Assembly: GCF_024171925.1 (NCBI RefSeq)
Contig: NZ_JAMTCO010000002.1
Location: 85,986-149,985 of the forward strand
DNA length: 64,000 nucleotides
Origin: Actinokineospora diospyrosa
GTDB taxonomy: Bacteria; Actinomycetota; Actinomycetes; Mycobacteriales; Pseudonocardiaceae
Direction of reading: 5' to 3'
Of this stretch, positions 1 to 10,028 are shown in pieces. A program made the translations under genes and the position numbers. Under the pieces are notes generated by a model. It did no database searches, was not told where the DNA came from, and saw only the letters and a program-made list of their open reading frames with translations. Position 1 is the first letter of the stretch. Each line of letters begins with the position of its first letter.

Positions 1-1989
1 GCCGACCCGTGGACCCCCGGCGCCCGGCTCTACCGCACCGGCGACCTGGCGCGCTGGACCGCCGGGGGCACGCTGGAATTCCTCGGCCGGGTCGACCACC
101 AGGTCAAGATCCGCGGCATGCGGGTCGAACTCCAGGAGATCGAGGCCGCCCTGGCCGCGCACGACGCCGTGCGCCAAGCCGTCGTCGTCACCGTGCGCGG
201 CCCCAGCGGGGCCACGCAGCTCGCCGGGTACTGCACCGGGACGGGGAGCGCCGGGACCGCGCTCGATGGCCACGCGCTGCGCGGCTGGTTGGGGGAGCGG
301 CTGCCCGAGCACATGGTCCCGCCGACGATCCAGGTGCTGGACGCGCTCCCGGTGACCCCATCGGGCAAGGTCGATCGTCGAGCGTTGCCCGCGCCGGACT
401 TCACCGCGAGCCTCCGCACGCCGGTCACCGAGGTCGAACAGTTGGTGTGTTCGTTGTTCGCCGAGGTGTTAGGTCTACCTCGTGTCGGTGTGGACGACTC
501 GTTCTTCTCGCTGGGCGGCGACAGCATCGTGTCGCTGCAACTCGTCGCCAAAGCACGCGCGGCAGGCTTGGCGATCTCACCTCGCGATGTCTTCGACAGC
601 CGCACCGCAGGCGATCTCGCCCGCCTAGTGTCGGATCGCGTACCGGTGGCTATTGAGGCCCCCACCGTGGACGCGGTGGGGGAGGTGCCGCTCACCCCGG
701 TCATGCGGACTGTCTTGTCGCGGGACGGCCTGCGACGCCGGTATGCCCAGGCAGCGGTGGTGGAGGCACCAGCCAACCTCGACCCGGCGGCGCTAGCTAC
801 CGCCGTCGAAGCTCTAGTGCGACATCACGACGCGCTTCGAGCGGTAGTTACCTCTACCGGTGACACTTGGCGCTATGTAGTGCCGAAGGCTGGCGAAGTC
901 GACGGACTCGTTCGGCCTGGTAGCGATGATGTGCGCGCGGAGTTGGATGCCGCGGCCGACCGCTTGGACCCCTCGTCCGGCGTGATGCTGCAGGTCGTCT
1001 GGTTCCCCGAGGTGATCGGGATCGTGATCCACCACTTCGCCGTCGACGGCGTCTCGTGGCGCATCCTGCTACCGGATCTCGCTGACGCCTACCAAGCCGC
1101 CGTCGAGGGGCGGACTCCCGAACTCACCCCGGTCGGCACCTCGTTGCGCGCCTGGGCGTCGGGTCTTGCCGAGGTCGATCGATCGTCCGAAGTGGACTTC
1201 TGGAGCGCGACCCTCGACGGGCCTGACACCGCGTTGGGCAGTCGACCGCTTGACCCCACCCGCGATGTCCTCGCCACTGTGCGAGACGTGCGGGTAGAAC
1301 TACCGGTCGACGTATCGCGAGCAGTCCTGACGGATGTGCCAGACCGCTACTTCGCTCGGATCGACGACGTCCTGCTAACCGCCCTGGGAATGGCCTTCGG
1401 TAGGCCAACCTTGGTCGAGCTCGAGGGCCATGGCCGCGAAGACGGTGTCATCGATGGTGCTGACCTATCTCGCACGGTCGGTTGGTTCACCACCGTCTAC
1501 CCAGTCCGCCTCGATGTCGGTTCGCTCGAACCCGGCGATGCCCTTAAGCACGTCAAAGAGGCACTGCGCGCGGTCCCGAACCGGGGCATCGGGTATGGCC
1601 ACCTCCACGACACCAACCCGGCCCAGATCACCTTCAACTACCTCGGTCGCTATGGCGGCACCGACGCAGGCAAGCCGTGGACGCAGTCGGGCGAGTACGC
1701 CGATATGGCGGGCATCTTTGACCCGACCGCACCGGCACCCAACACCCTGGAGGTCACCGCGCTGACGGAGGACACCTCGGCGGGCCCGGTGCTGCGAGCC
1801 ACGTGGTCCTACCCCGAGGGCGTCCTCACCCGCGAAGAGGTCATTGACTTGGCCAACCGCTGGCGGGAAGCGCTAATAGCCCTGACGTCGGATTCGGCAG
1901 TGGGCGGTCACACGCCGTCTGACATGACCCTGGTCGACATCGACCAGGCCAGCCTCGACGCGTTCGAGGACATGTGGGGCGAACTGTGA
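1..1989 (+). CDS. NRPS subunit, 3' part: A (partial)-PCP-E
   Basis: The reading frame is open from base 1, so the 5' end lies outside the window. The visible part starts late in an adenylation domain: core A7 YRTGDL near residue 21, A8 [11 protein letters not shown], and A10 PSGKVDRR. A carrier domain follows with [14 protein letters not shown] (phosphopantetheine Ser about residue 178 of the visible part). The last ~430 residues are an epimerization domain: [30 protein letters not shown] and FNYLGRYGG are the E-domain cores. The loaded residue should therefore be handed on as the D form. The C-terminal tail is short and acidic, as in donor communication-mediating regions. The stop overlaps the next NRPS start by 4 bp (GTGA), so the two are translationally coupled. 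A TTA codon lies at 469-471. Substrate cannot be read because the specificity region is missing. Confidence 0.95.
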   Translation, partial: ADPWTPGARLYRTGDLARWTAGGTLEFLGRVDHQVKIRGMRVELQEIEAALAAHDAVRQAVVVTVRGPSGATQLAGYCTGTGSAGTALDGHALRGWLGERLPEHMVPPTIQVLDALPVTPSGKVDRRALPAPDFTASLRTPVTEVEQLVCSLFAEVLGLPRVGVDDSFFSLGGDSIVSLQLVAKARAAGLAISPRDVFDSRTAGDLARLVSDRVPVAIEAPTVDAVGEVPLTPVMRTVLSRDGLRRRYAQAAVVEAPANLDPAALATAVEALVRHHDALRAVVTSTGDTWRYVVPKAGEVDGLVRPGSDDVRAELDAAADRLDPSSGVMLQVVWFPEVIGIVIHHFAVDGVSWRILLPDLADAYQAAVEGRTPELTPVGTSLRAWASGLAEVDRSSEVDFWSATLDGPDTALGSRPLDPTRDVLATVRDVRVELPVDVSRAVLTDVPDRYFARIDDVLLTALGMAFGRPTLVELEGHGREDGVIDGADLSRTVGWFTTVYPVRLDVGSLEPGDALKHVKEALRAVPNRGIGYGHLHDTNPAQITFNYLGRYGGTDAGKPWTQSGEYADMAGIFDPTAPAPNTLEVTALTEDTSAGPVLRATWSYPEGVLTREEVIDLANRWREALIALTSDSAVGGHTPSDMTLVDIDQASLDAFEDMWGEL

Positions 1990-4900
1990 GCCGGTCCAAC
2001 ATCGAAGAGGTTCTGCCGCTCGCCCCACTGCAAGAGGGGCTTCTCTTCCACGCTCTGCTGGACGCAGCCGACGATGTCTACACGGTTCGCACTGCGGTGG
2101 AACTAGAGGGCGCTGTTGACGCTGCCCGGCTACGGGACGCGGCAGAGGCACTAGTGCAGCGGCACGCGGTGCTGAGGACCGCGTTCGTGCAGAACCCCAC
2201 CGGCCCGGTGCAGGTCGTGCTGAGGCGGGTCCGAGTGCCGTGGACCGAGGTCGACCTACGCGGCGCTCCTGAACCGCAAGATGAGCCATTCGCACTCGAC
2301 AAGCCCCCGCTGATCCGGTTTCTGCTCGCCCGCACCGGTGAGAACACCTATCGGCTCGTCATCACCAGTCACCACATCCTCCTCGACGGCTGGTCGGGCC
2401 CGCTGCTGCTGCGCGACCTGTTCGCTCTCTACAGCGGCAGCCCACTCCCCAGTGTTCGCCCCTACCGGGATTTCCTGGCCTGGTTGTCCAAGCGCGACAA
2501 GGCGACGGGCCTCGCGGCGTGGGCGAACGTCTTGGATGGCATCACCGAAGTGACCCTGGTCGCACCGTCAGCGACGAGTAGGCCGACGAGTAAGTCCGAG
2601 AGGCTCGAACTCGCCGAACCCGAGAGTCTGGGACCGGCGGTCAACGCGCTGGCTCGACGCGCTGGTGTCACGGTCAGCACTGTCCTGCACGCCGCGTGGG
2701 GAATCGTCGTAGGCAGCCTCACCGGACGCGATGACGTCGTCTTCGGCGCGACCGTGTCCGGCAGGCCCGCCGACCTCCCCGGCGCCGACACCATGGTCGG
2801 CCTGTTCATCAACACCATCCCGGTGCGGATCAAGCTCAGCCCCTGGCTGACAGTCGCCGAGCTGCTTCAGCGGATGCACCGCGCCCAAGCCGCCGTGCTC
2901 GACCACCACCACCTCAACCTGGGCGAGATCCAAGCCGCAGCAGGTGTCGGAGACCTGTTCGACACCCTCGTGGTCGTCGAGACCTACCCGGTCGACGACA
3001 ATGCGATCGACGACGTCCGCCAAGCCATGCGACGCGATGGCAAGGCTGTGCGCACCACAGGTGTCGACACCGATGACGCCACCCACTACCCGCTCACCCT
3101 CACCGCCGAACCCGGCGAGCACCTCAACCTGGCATTGGAACACCGCCTAACGCCAGAACACGCTCGTCTGGTGGGCGATCAGGTCCTAGCCACCCTGCAC
3201 GCCCTCACCCAAGACGACCTCTTAGGGCAGGTCAACCGCCCGCGCAAGGCCGCACTTGCCGCGATCGAGCCCCCCAGTCAAACCATCCTCGACCTCTTCG
3301 CCGAACACGCAGACTCGGACGAACCAGCGGTCGCCTGCGATGAGGTAGCCCTGTCCTTCCGCGAACTGGATGCACGGTCCACCAACCTCGCAGCGCACCT
3401 AGTCGCCACAGGCGTTGGCTTGGAAGATCGGGTCGCGGTGGTGCTGCCACGCTCGGTTGACGTCATCGTGTCGATGCTCGCGGTGTGGAAAGCGGGCGCG
3501 GTAGTCGTACCTGTCGACCCGGCATACCCCGCTGACAGGATCGCCGCGACCCTCGACGCCGCACGCCCAACAGCGGTCATCGACGACGCCACGCTCGCGC
3601 CCCAGGTCGAGTCGATATACCTGCCGGGACCTATAGGCCCGGATTCCGCCGCCTACATCGTGTTCACGTCCGGCTCGACCGGCCAACCGAAGGGCGTGGT
3701 CGCCACCCACGGGGGAGTGGCCAACCTCGCCACCGCCCACCGCGCCGCCTTCATCGACCAGCCCAAGCGGTTCCGCGCGCTCAACCTGCTCTCGTTCGCC
3801 TTCGACGGCTCCATCGACCCCCTGCTGTGGCTGTTCGCGGGCCACACCGTCCACGTCCTGCCCGATCACCTCATGGGCGACTCACCCGGCATCGTCGACT
3901 ACTGCACCCGCCACCGCATCGACTTCGTCGACGCACCACCATCGCTACTCGAACTCCTCATCGCGGACGGCCTCTTCGACACCGGCCTCTCCATCGTCGC
4001 GACCGGCGCTGAAGCCGTCAGCCCGCGCCTATGGAACGACCTGCTCGCCTTCGACGGCGTAGCCCTCAACCTCTACGGGCCCACCGAGTGCACAGTTGAC
4101 GCCACCTGGACCACCGTCGCGCCAGGCTCTCCACACATCGGTAGGCCCATCACGGGCGCCGACGCGCTAGTGCTCGACTCCGCTTTACGCCCGGTCCCGG
4201 TCGGGGTCCCCGGCGAGCTCTACATGGCAGGCGCCGGTGTCGCACGCGGGTACCACAACCGGCCCGCCGAGACCGCCAGCCGTTTCATCGCCGCTGACAA
4301 CGGCACCCGGCTCTACCGCACCGGCGACCTCGTGCGGTGGACCGACAGCGGCACCCTGGACTTCCTCGGCCGCGCCGACGACCAGGTCAAGATCCGGGGC
4401 CACCGCGTCGAACCCGGCGAGGTGGCGGCGGCGCTGCTCGCCGACCCCGCCGTCGGTCAAGCCGCCGTCATCGCCAGGACCGACGCGGGAATCACCCGTC
4501 TGGTCGGCTACGTGGCCCCCATCGACCTCGATCCGGTCCACCTCCGCTCGACCCTCGCCAGGACCTTGCCCGACCACCTCGTGCCAGCGGCCATCGTCGC
4601 GCTCGACGCCCTCCCCACGACGCCGAACGGGAAGCTCGACCGCCGCGCGCTCCCCGCGCCCACCTACGCCACCACGGTCACCCGAGCACCCCGCACCCGC
4701 GCCGAACGCGTCCTGTGCGGACTCTTCGCCGATCTGCTCGGCGTCCCCGAGGTCGGTGTCGACGACTCGTTCTTCGCCCTCGGTGGCCACTCCCTGCTCG
4801 CCGCCCGCCTCGTCTCCCGCATCCGGGCCGAACTGGGGACCACCCCGGGCCTGCGCGCCGTGTTCGCCGCCCCCACCCCTGCCGCCCTCGCGCGGAGCCT

Positions 4901-5753
4901 CGACGACACTGACCAAGACCACGCTTTCGACCCGCTGTTCCCGCTGCGGCCGACGGGCACCGCGCCGCCGCTTTTCTGCGTGCATCCCGGCCTAGGTCTG
5001 AGCTGGTCTTACACCGGTCTCCTAGCTCATCTCGACGAGCAGATCCCGGTCTATGGCCTACAGGCCACAGACATCACCGGCCCTGCCACGGTCGATAGCG
5101 TCGCGGACCACTACGCAGCTCTTATCGCTACCGTCGCTCCCACAGGTCCGGTCCGGCTTCTCGGCTGGTCTCTCGGCGCTGTCTTAGCCCACGCCATTGC
5201 CTGTCGCATCGACCGAGTCGCCAGCCTCGTCTTAGTCGATGGCTACCCCGGTGGGGACCAACTGGTCGAGCAAGACCCAGCAGCGGCGTCACGCTTTCTG
5301 CACGAATGGCTCCTGCGCGCTGGCTACCTCGTCGACGACATCGACCCGGCCACCATGACCCCCGAACTCGCTGCGGACCTCGCAGAGGTAGGGCTCCTCG
5401 CGGGTCTAGGCGCCGACCGGATTCGCGACCTCGCCGACGGTATGCGCGCAGTCGCCAACGTCGATACCAGCGTCAAACCCGGCCTCTATGACGGAAACGC
5501 CCTCCTAGTGCGCGCAACACCAGGAGGCGACCCCACCGCGTGGGAGCCCTACCTGGCCGGGCAGCTCACCACCCACACGGTCGACTTCGCCCACGAAGCG
5601 TTGATGACCCCACAAGCCCTCCGCTCGGTCGGCCCGCTTATCGCGGACGCCATCAACACAGCCGCCATCAACACAGCCGCCGTAAGCACGGCCGCCGTAA
5701 GCACGACCGCTATCAGCACAGCCGCCATCAGTAGAGCGGACGAGGACAGATGA
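1986..5753 (+). CDS. Terminal NRPS subunit C-A-PCP-TE
   Basis: The protein is about 1255 residues. Start GTG 1986 overlaps the upstream stop; GTG 1974 is an in-frame alternative. The condensation domain begins [17 protein letters not shown], an acceptor-type N-terminus that typically partners an upstream E domain, and has HHILLDG at residues 129-135. The adenylation domain has A3 [15 protein letters not shown]5 NLYGPTE, A7 YRTGDL and A10 PNGKLDRR. By hand alignment to GrsA-Phe the specificity code reads D-G-D-D-V-T-L-V-D-K. The carrier domain has LGGHSLL (Ser936). A type I thioesterase follows with GWSLG (Ser1062) and a late AHEALM His, so this subunit should release the peptide. The last ~35 residues are a low-complexity repeat. 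TTA codons occur at 3222, 5184 and 5232. Siderophore transport genes follow directly, suggesting the product is a siderophore (inference). Confidence 0.95.
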   Translation: MSRSNIEEVLPLAPLQEGLLFHALLDAADDVYTVRTAVELEGAVDAARLRDAAEALVQRHAVLRTAFVQNPTGPVQVVLRRVRVPWTEVDLRGAPEPQDEPFALDKPPLIRFLLARTGENTYRLVITSHHILLDGWSGPLLLRDLFALYSGSPLPSVRPYRDFLAWLSKRDKATGLAAWANVLDGITEVTLVAPSATSRPTSKSERLELAEPESLGPAVNALARRAGVTVSTVLHAAWGIVVGSLTGRDDVVFGATVSGRPADLPGADTMVGLFINTIPVRIKLSPWLTVAELLQRMHRAQAAVLDHHHLNLGEIQAAAGVGDLFDTLVVVETYPVDDNAIDDVRQAMRRDGKAVRTTGVDTDDATHYPLTLTAEPGEHLNLALEHRLTPEHARLVGDQVLATLHALTQDDLLGQVNRPRKAALAAIEPPSQTILDLFAEHADSDEPAVACDEVALSFRELDARSTNLAAHLVATGVGLEDRVAVVLPRSVDVIVSMLAVWKAGAVVVPVDPAYPADRIAATLDAARPTAVIDDATLAPQVESIYLPGPIGPDSAAYIVFTSGSTGQPKGVVATHGGVANLATAHRAAFIDQPKRFRALNLLSFAFDGSIDPLLWLFAGHTVHVLPDHLMGDSPGIVDYCTRHRIDFVDAPPSLLELLIADGLFDTGLSIVATGAEAVSPRLWNDLLAFDGVALNLYGPTECTVDATWTTVAPGSPHIGRPITGADALVLDSALRPVPVGVPGELYMAGAGVARGYHNRPAETASRFIAADNGTRLYRTGDLVRWTDSGTLDFLGRADDQVKIRGHRVEPGEVAAALLADPAVGQAAVIARTDAGITRLVGYVAPIDLDPVHLRSTLARTLPDHLVPAAIVALDALPTTPNGKLDRRALPAPTYATTVTRAPRTRAERVLCGLFADLLGVPEVGVDDSFFALGGHSLLAARLVSRIRAELGTTPGLRAVFAAPTPAALARSLDDTDQDHAFDPLFPLRPTGTAPPLFCVHPGLGLSWSYTGLLAHLDEQIPVYGLQATDITGPATVDSVADHYAALIATVAPTGPVRLLGWSLGAVLAHAIACRIDRVASLVLVDGYPGGDQLVEQDPAAASRFLHEWLLRAGYLVDDIDPATMTPELAADLAEVGLLAGLGADRIRDLADGMRAVANVDTSVKPGLYDGNALLVRATPGGDPTAWEPYLAGQLTTHTVDFAHEALMTPQALRSVGPLIADAINTAAINTAAVSTAAVSTTAISTAAISRADEDR
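5649..5733 (+). repeat. 15-bp coding microrepeat at NRPS C-terminus
   Basis: About six imperfect copies of ATCAACACAGCCGCC encode a tail of alternating A-I/V-N/S-T-A pentads after the thioesterase fold. The tail is not part of the TE domain as usually defined and ends 20 bases before the stop. The copies differ by a few bases each, so the array looks like slippage followed by drift. Confidence 0.8.
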
Positions 5754-5782
5754 ACGAGTACGCACCGCAGAAAGGCACGTCC

Positions 5783-6832
5783 ATGGTCAACACCACCCCG
5801 CGCCCGTTCCCCCGCAGGCTCTTCCTGACCGGCTCGGCCGCGGGCGCGCTGACCCTGGGCCTGGCCGCCTGCGGTTCCAGCGACACGCCGACCCCGACGA
5901 ACGCCCCGGCCGCGGGCGGCGGCACCCCGGCACCCGGCGGCTTCCCGCTGACCCTGGAGGGCGCCGAGGGCAAGACCGTCCTCCCGGCCCAGCCCACCAA
6001 GGTCGTCACCGTCGGCTTCATGCGCGACGTCGACGAGGCCGTCTCGCTCGGCGTCATCCCGCTGGCGATCACCCCGCAGACCAACTTCGACTCCGGCCTC
6101 GCGCCCTGGGTCGAGGCCAAGCTCGCCGGTGCCAAGGCGCCCCAGCAGCTCGAGGTCGAGGACAACCTGCCGTTCGAGAAGATCACCGAGCTCGCCCCGG
6201 ACCTGATCCTGGCCACCGACAGCTACACGCTGGCCGACGACTTCGCCAACCTCACCGCGATCGCCCCGACCCTGTCCTACCAGGAGGACGTCGCGGAGGA
6301 CACCTGGCAGACCAGGGCCAAGCGGATCGGCGCCGCGCTGGGCAAGGCCGACGCGGCGACCAAGGCCATCGCCGAGGTGGAGACCAGGATCAGCAGCGCC
6401 AAGGACAAGAACAAGGCTGCGCTGGAGGGCAAGACCTTTACCTTCAGCCTGCTCAACGCCGAGGGCCAGCTCGCCACGGTCATCCTGCCTACCGACGCCT
6501 CCGCCCAGTTCCTCTCCCAGCTCGGCCTCAAGCTCGCCGACTCGGTCACCAGCCTCCAGCAGGCGGGCCCCACCGGGCGCGCGGTCGTGGCCCAGGAGAA
6601 CACCAAGCTGCTCGACGCCGACGTCGTGCTGTTCTCCTTCCGCACCGCCGACGAGCGCAAGCAGGTCGAGGGCGACCGGTTGTTCCAGGCGCTGCCCGCG
6701 GTCAAGCGCGGCGCGTACGTGCCGCTGGAGGTCGGCGAGGCGCTGTCCATGGCGTTCCCGTCCACCCTGAGCATCCCGTTCGCGCTCGAGGCGATCGTGC
6801 CCAAGGTCGTCGCCGCGGCGACCAAGGCCTGA
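5783..6832 (+). CDS. Iron-siderophore ABC transporter substrate-binding lipoprotein
   Basis: The protein is a FecB/FepB-type periplasmic-binding-family protein of about 349 residues. The N-terminus carries a twin arginine (PFPRRLFLTG), a hydrophobic stretch and the lipobox LAAC, so it should be exported, probably by Tat, and lipid-anchored outside the membrane. Later motifs, such as TVLPAQPTKVVTVGF and the region LAPDLILATD, match the iron-siderophore clade. ATG 5783 has AAAGG seven bases upstream. ATG 5750 overlaps the NRPS stop (ATGA) but has only a 3-base spacer after GAGGA, so I prefer 5783. It lies between NRPS genes and FecCD permeases and should bind the ferri-siderophore made by this locus. 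Confidence 0.92.
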   Translation: MVNTTPRPFPRRLFLTGSAAGALTLGLAACGSSDTPTPTNAPAAGGGTPAPGGFPLTLEGAEGKTVLPAQPTKVVTVGFMRDVDEAVSLGVIPLAITPQTNFDSGLAPWVEAKLAGAKAPQQLEVEDNLPFEKITELAPDLILATDSYTLADDFANLTAIAPTLSYQEDVAEDTWQTRAKRIGAALGKADAATKAIAEVETRISSAKDKNKAALEGKTFTFSLLNAEGQLATVILPTDASAQFLSQLGLKLADSVTSLQQAGPTGRAVVAQENTKLLDADVVLFSFRTADERKQVEGDRLFQALPAVKRGAYVPLEVGEALSMAFPSTLSIPFALEAIVPKVVAAATKA

Positions 6833-6861
6833 CGGCGCCGACCGTCCACAGAGGAGAACCG

Positions 6862-7776
6862 ATGACCCTGGCTTACACGATCGAGGGCACCGGCCCGGTC
6901 GTCGAGCACATCGACCACGATCGCGCTGACCTGCGGGCTAAGCTCGTTGAGCACGGTGCGCTGCTGCTGCGCGGCTTCGACATCGGCGGTGCCGACGGGC
7001 TGGCCGACGCGGTGCGGGCGCTAGCGGGCGAACCGCTCACCTACACCGAGCAGTCGTCGCCGCGCAGTGTGATCAAGGGCAACGTCTATACGTCGACCTC
7101 TTATCCCGCGCAGGCGGAGATCCCGCTGCACACCGAGATGTCTTACCAGGCTGTTTGGCCTCTTACCCTGTTCTTCCACTGCGTTGAGCCGCCGTTGACC
7201 GAGGGTGCCACTCCGTTGGCGTCTATTCGTGAGGTCTATGAGCGTATTGATCCGGATGTGCGGGCGGAGTTCGAGCGGCGTCGGTGGATGGTGGTGCGCA
7301 ACTACGGTGAGGATGTCGGTCTGCGGTGGTGGACCGCGTTCGGTACTGAGGACCGTGCCGAGGTCGAGCGCCAGTGCGCCGCGGGCGGTATCACTCCGGA
7401 GTGGGTGGGCGCTGACGGGTTGCGCACTCGTGCCGTCCGGGATGCCGTGCACAAGCACCCGGTGACCGGGCTACCGGTGTGGTTCAACCACATCGTCATC
7501 TTCCACGAGAGCAGCCTCCCGACTGACGTCCGCGAGGGCATCGCCGAGATCTATGGACCTGACGGCTTCCCGAACAACTCCTACTACGGCGACGGCAGCG
7601 TCATCCCGGATGATGTGGTTGCCCACCTGCGACAGTGCTACCGCGCCGCATCCACCCGGTTCGACTACCAGCGCGACGACCTGTTGGTAGTGGACAACAT
7701 GTTGGCCGCGCACGGCAGGGAACCCTTTACCGGACCTCGTAAGATCGCGGTCGCCATGGCGGAGTCCTCTGCGTGA
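6862..7776 (+). CDS. Fe(II)/2-oxoglutarate dioxygenase, TauD/AsnO-SyrP-like
   Basis: The protein has 304 residues and GAGGAG six bases before the ATG. The iron-binding facial triad is visible as HTEMSY (HxE rather than the HxD of TauD) and a late His in AAHGREPF, followed by an Arg suited to bind the 2-oxoglutarate carboxylate (GPRKIAV). HxE is the form seen in the AsnO/VioC/SyrP group, which hydroxylates the beta carbon of amino acids, either free or bound to a carrier protein. NNSYYGDGS near the C-terminus is also typical of this group. In a siderophore locus a beta-hydroxy amino acid such as beta-hydroxyaspartate would provide an iron ligand; that substrate is inference. Confidence 0.88.
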   Translation: MTLAYTIEGTGPVVEHIDHDRADLRAKLVEHGALLLRGFDIGGADGLADAVRALAGEPLTYTEQSSPRSVIKGNVYTSTSYPAQAEIPLHTEMSYQAVWPLTLFFHCVEPPLTEGATPLASIREVYERIDPDVRAEFERRRWMVVRNYGEDVGLRWWTAFGTEDRAEVERQCAAGGITPEWVGADGLRTRAVRDAVHKHPVTGLPVWFNHIVIFHESSLPTDVREGIAEIYGPDGFPNNSYYGDGSVIPDDVVAHLRQCYRAASTRFDYQRDDLLVVDNMLAAHGREPFTGPRKIAVAMAESSA

Positions 7777-7843
7777 AAGGGAGTTGTTAGCCTTGCCCGG
7801 TCCCGAGATCGGTGACATCGCGCGGAACGACGAGGGGTTGCCA

Positions 7844-8863
7844 ATGGTGGAAGGGCGGCCCCGCGTCAAGACCGTGAGCGTGCGCCTCTTAGGGCTCGTC
7901 GGCGCACTTGTGGCGCTCGCTGCGGTGTGCGTGTTCAGCCTGATCGTCGGGGCTGAGGACATCGACATCGGCACCGTGTGGCGGCTGCTGTGGCACGACG
8001 ACGGCAGCGAGATCGCCTACATCGTGCGCGAACTGCGGTTCCCGCGCACCGTCCTCGGCCTGGCCGTCGGCATCGCCCTCGGTCTGGCCGGTGCCCTCAT
8101 GCAGGCGCTGACCCGCAACCCGCTGGCCGACCCCGGCCTGCTCGGCGTGGAGATCGGCGCCTCGACCGCGGTGGTCGTGGCCATCTCGTTCCTCGGCGTC
8201 ACCGCGCCCAGCGGCTACGTGTGGTTCGCGCTGCTGGGCGCGGCGGTCACCGCCGTCGCGGTCTACGCCCTCGGTGCCAGCGGCCGCGCCGCCACCCCCG
8301 ACCGCATGGTCCTCGCCGGGGCTGCCGTCACCGCCGCGCTCAACGCCGTCGTCGGGATCATCCTGCTGCTCGACGCCGAGACCTTCGACCGGTTCCGGTT
8401 CTGGGTCATCGGCTCCCTCGCAGGCCGCGGCATGGACGTGTTCCTCGAGGTCTCGCCCCTCATCGCGGCGGGCACCGGGGTGGCGCTGCTGCTCGCCCGC
8501 CCGCTCAACGCCCTGGCCCTGGGCGAGGAGACCGGCCGCGCCCTCGGCGTCCGGATCGGTCAGGTCCGCCTCGCCGGTGCCCTGGCGGTGACCCTGCTCT
8601 GCGGCGCGGCCACCGCCGCCGTCGGCCCGGTCGCGTTCGTCGGCCTCGCCGTCCCGCACGCGGCCCGGATGATCACCGGCCCCGACCACCGCTGGGTGCT
8701 GCCCTACGCCGCGGTCCTGGCCCCGGTCCTGGTCGTGGGCTCGGACGTGCTCGGTCGCGTCCTCGGTGCCCCGGGCGAACTGCAGGTCGGCATCGTCACG
8801 GCATTCCTGGGAGCCCCCGTGTTCATCGCCCTGGCCCGCCGCCGCCGGATCGCGCACCTGTGA
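7844..8863 (+). CDS. FecCD-family iron-siderophore permease (first)
   Basis: The protein is about 339 residues with some nine hydrophobic segments. The FecCD signature ALTRNPLADPGLLGVEIGAS lies in the first third and GPVAFVGLAVPHAAR near the end. ATG 7844 has GAGGGG six bases upstream; the frame is open further up, with possible TTG starts at 7784 and 7793, which would add 17-20 non-hydrophobic residues. A TTA codon occurs at 7889. The stop overlaps the next permease start by 4 bp (GTGA). It should form the membrane channel with the next gene. Confidence 0.92.
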   Translation: MVEGRPRVKTVSVRLLGLVGALVALAAVCVFSLIVGAEDIDIGTVWRLLWHDDGSEIAYIVRELRFPRTVLGLAVGIALGLAGALMQALTRNPLADPGLLGVEIGASTAVVVAISFLGVTAPSGYVWFALLGAAVTAVAVYALGASGRAATPDRMVLAGAAVTAALNAVVGIILLLDAETFDRFRFWVIGSLAGRGMDVFLEVSPLIAAGTGVALLLARPLNALALGEETGRALGVRIGQVRLAGALAVTLLCGAATAAVGPVAFVGLAVPHAARMITGPDHRWVLPYAAVLAPVLVVGSDVLGRVLGAPGELQVGIVTAFLGAPVFIALARRRRIAHL

Positions 8864-9888
8864 GCGCCGCCATCCTGCGGCTGGGCCCGCTCTCCGTCCG
8901 TGTCTACCGCCGCCCGCTGGTGGTTGGCACCGCCCTGCTGATCGCACTCGCGACCTTGGCCGCCTTCACCCTCACCACGGGCGATTACCCGGCCACGGTC
9001 TCCGACGTGCTGCGGACCATCTTCGGACAAGGCCCGCCCGGCCTTGAACTGGTCGTCAACCGCTTCCGACTCCCCAGGCTCTTGGTGGCCATCGGTGCGG
9101 GCGCCGCTCTAGGCGCCGCGGGAGCCGTCTTCCAGAGCGTGTCCCGCAACCCTCTAGGCAGCCCCGACGTAATCGGCTTCACCACGGGCTCCGCTACCGG
9201 CGCCGTCTTCGCCCTCTTGGTCTTCCGCGACAGCCAAGCCAGCGTGGCGGTAGGCGCAGTAGTCGGTGGCCTCGCGGCCGCCGTCATCGTCTACCTCTTG
9301 GCTTACCGACGAGGCGTCCAAGGCTTCCGCCTAATCCTCATCGGCATCGGCGTCAGCTCAATCCTCGCTTCGGTCAACAGCTACCTCCTAACCCGAGCAT
9401 CGTCTCAAGAAGCCCGCCTCGCCCAGCTCTGGCTCCTCGGCAGCGTCAACGGTCGCACCTGGCAACAGGTGACCCCGTTGTGGATATCCCTCGCGGTCCT
9501 CGTACCACTAGTCCTCTTGGCCGGTCGCCGCATGTCGTTGCTGGAGATGGGTGACGCCACCGCGCAATCCCTGGGAATCTCCCCCGAACGCACCCGCCTC
9601 TCTCTAGTCGTCGTCGGTGTTGCCCTCACCGCTGTCGCCACCGCTGCTGCCGGTCCCATCGGCTTCATCGCCCTTGCAGCGCCCCAGGTGGCATCCCGCC
9701 TCACCCGCACAGGCGGACCAGGCATCCTCCCAGCAACCCTTACCGGCGCCGTCCTGCTCACCGCGGCTGATCTCTTGGGGCAGCGAGCGATCCCGGACTT
9801 CCAACTCCCCGTCGGCCTCGCCACCGGCGCCGTAGGCGGCGTCTACCTGATGTGGCTGCTAGCCGCCCAATGGCGCGCTACGCGATAG
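8860..9888 (+). CDS. FecCD-family iron-siderophore permease (second)
   Basis: Start GTG 8860 overlaps the preceding stop. The 342-residue product begins with a short cytoplasmic N-terminus and has the family motif SVSRNPLGSPDVIGFTTGS and the late GPIGFIALAAPQVA. It is the heterodimer partner of the upstream permease. No ATP-binding subunit follows: the next gene is an unrelated oxidoreductase. The ATPase must lie upstream of the window, elsewhere in the genome, or be shared. Confidence 0.92.
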   Translation: MSAAILRLGPLSVRVYRRPLVVGTALLIALATLAAFTLTTGDYPATVSDVLRTIFGQGPPGLELVVNRFRLPRLLVAIGAGAALGAAGAVFQSVSRNPLGSPDVIGFTTGSATGAVFALLVFRDSQASVAVGAVVGGLAAAVIVYLLAYRRGVQGFRLILIGIGVSSILASVNSYLLTRASSQEARLAQLWLLGSVNGRTWQQVTPLWISLAVLVPLVLLAGRRMSLLEMGDATAQSLGISPERTRLSLVVVGVALTAVATAAAGPIGFIALAAPQVASRLTRTGGPGILPATLTGAVLLTAADLLGQRAIPDFQLPVGLATGAVGGVYLMWLLAAQWRATR

Positions 9889-10028
9889 CCACCCGGTAGG
9901 CGAACCCCAGTAGCGGCGTGAGCGACTGTCATCCGGTCGTGGGGGAGGTGTGCCCGGCTGGCGGTTGTCCCTCCAACCCGGTGATCGGTAAGCAAAGAGG
10001 ACACCGTTGTCGTCGAGGAAGATTCGCC

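Noticed and set aside
7889..8947. 352-residue minus-strand ORF opposite the first permease
   Set aside because: Composition is Gly/Arg/Glu-rich without motifs, while the plus strand has clear FecCD signatures and membrane segments.
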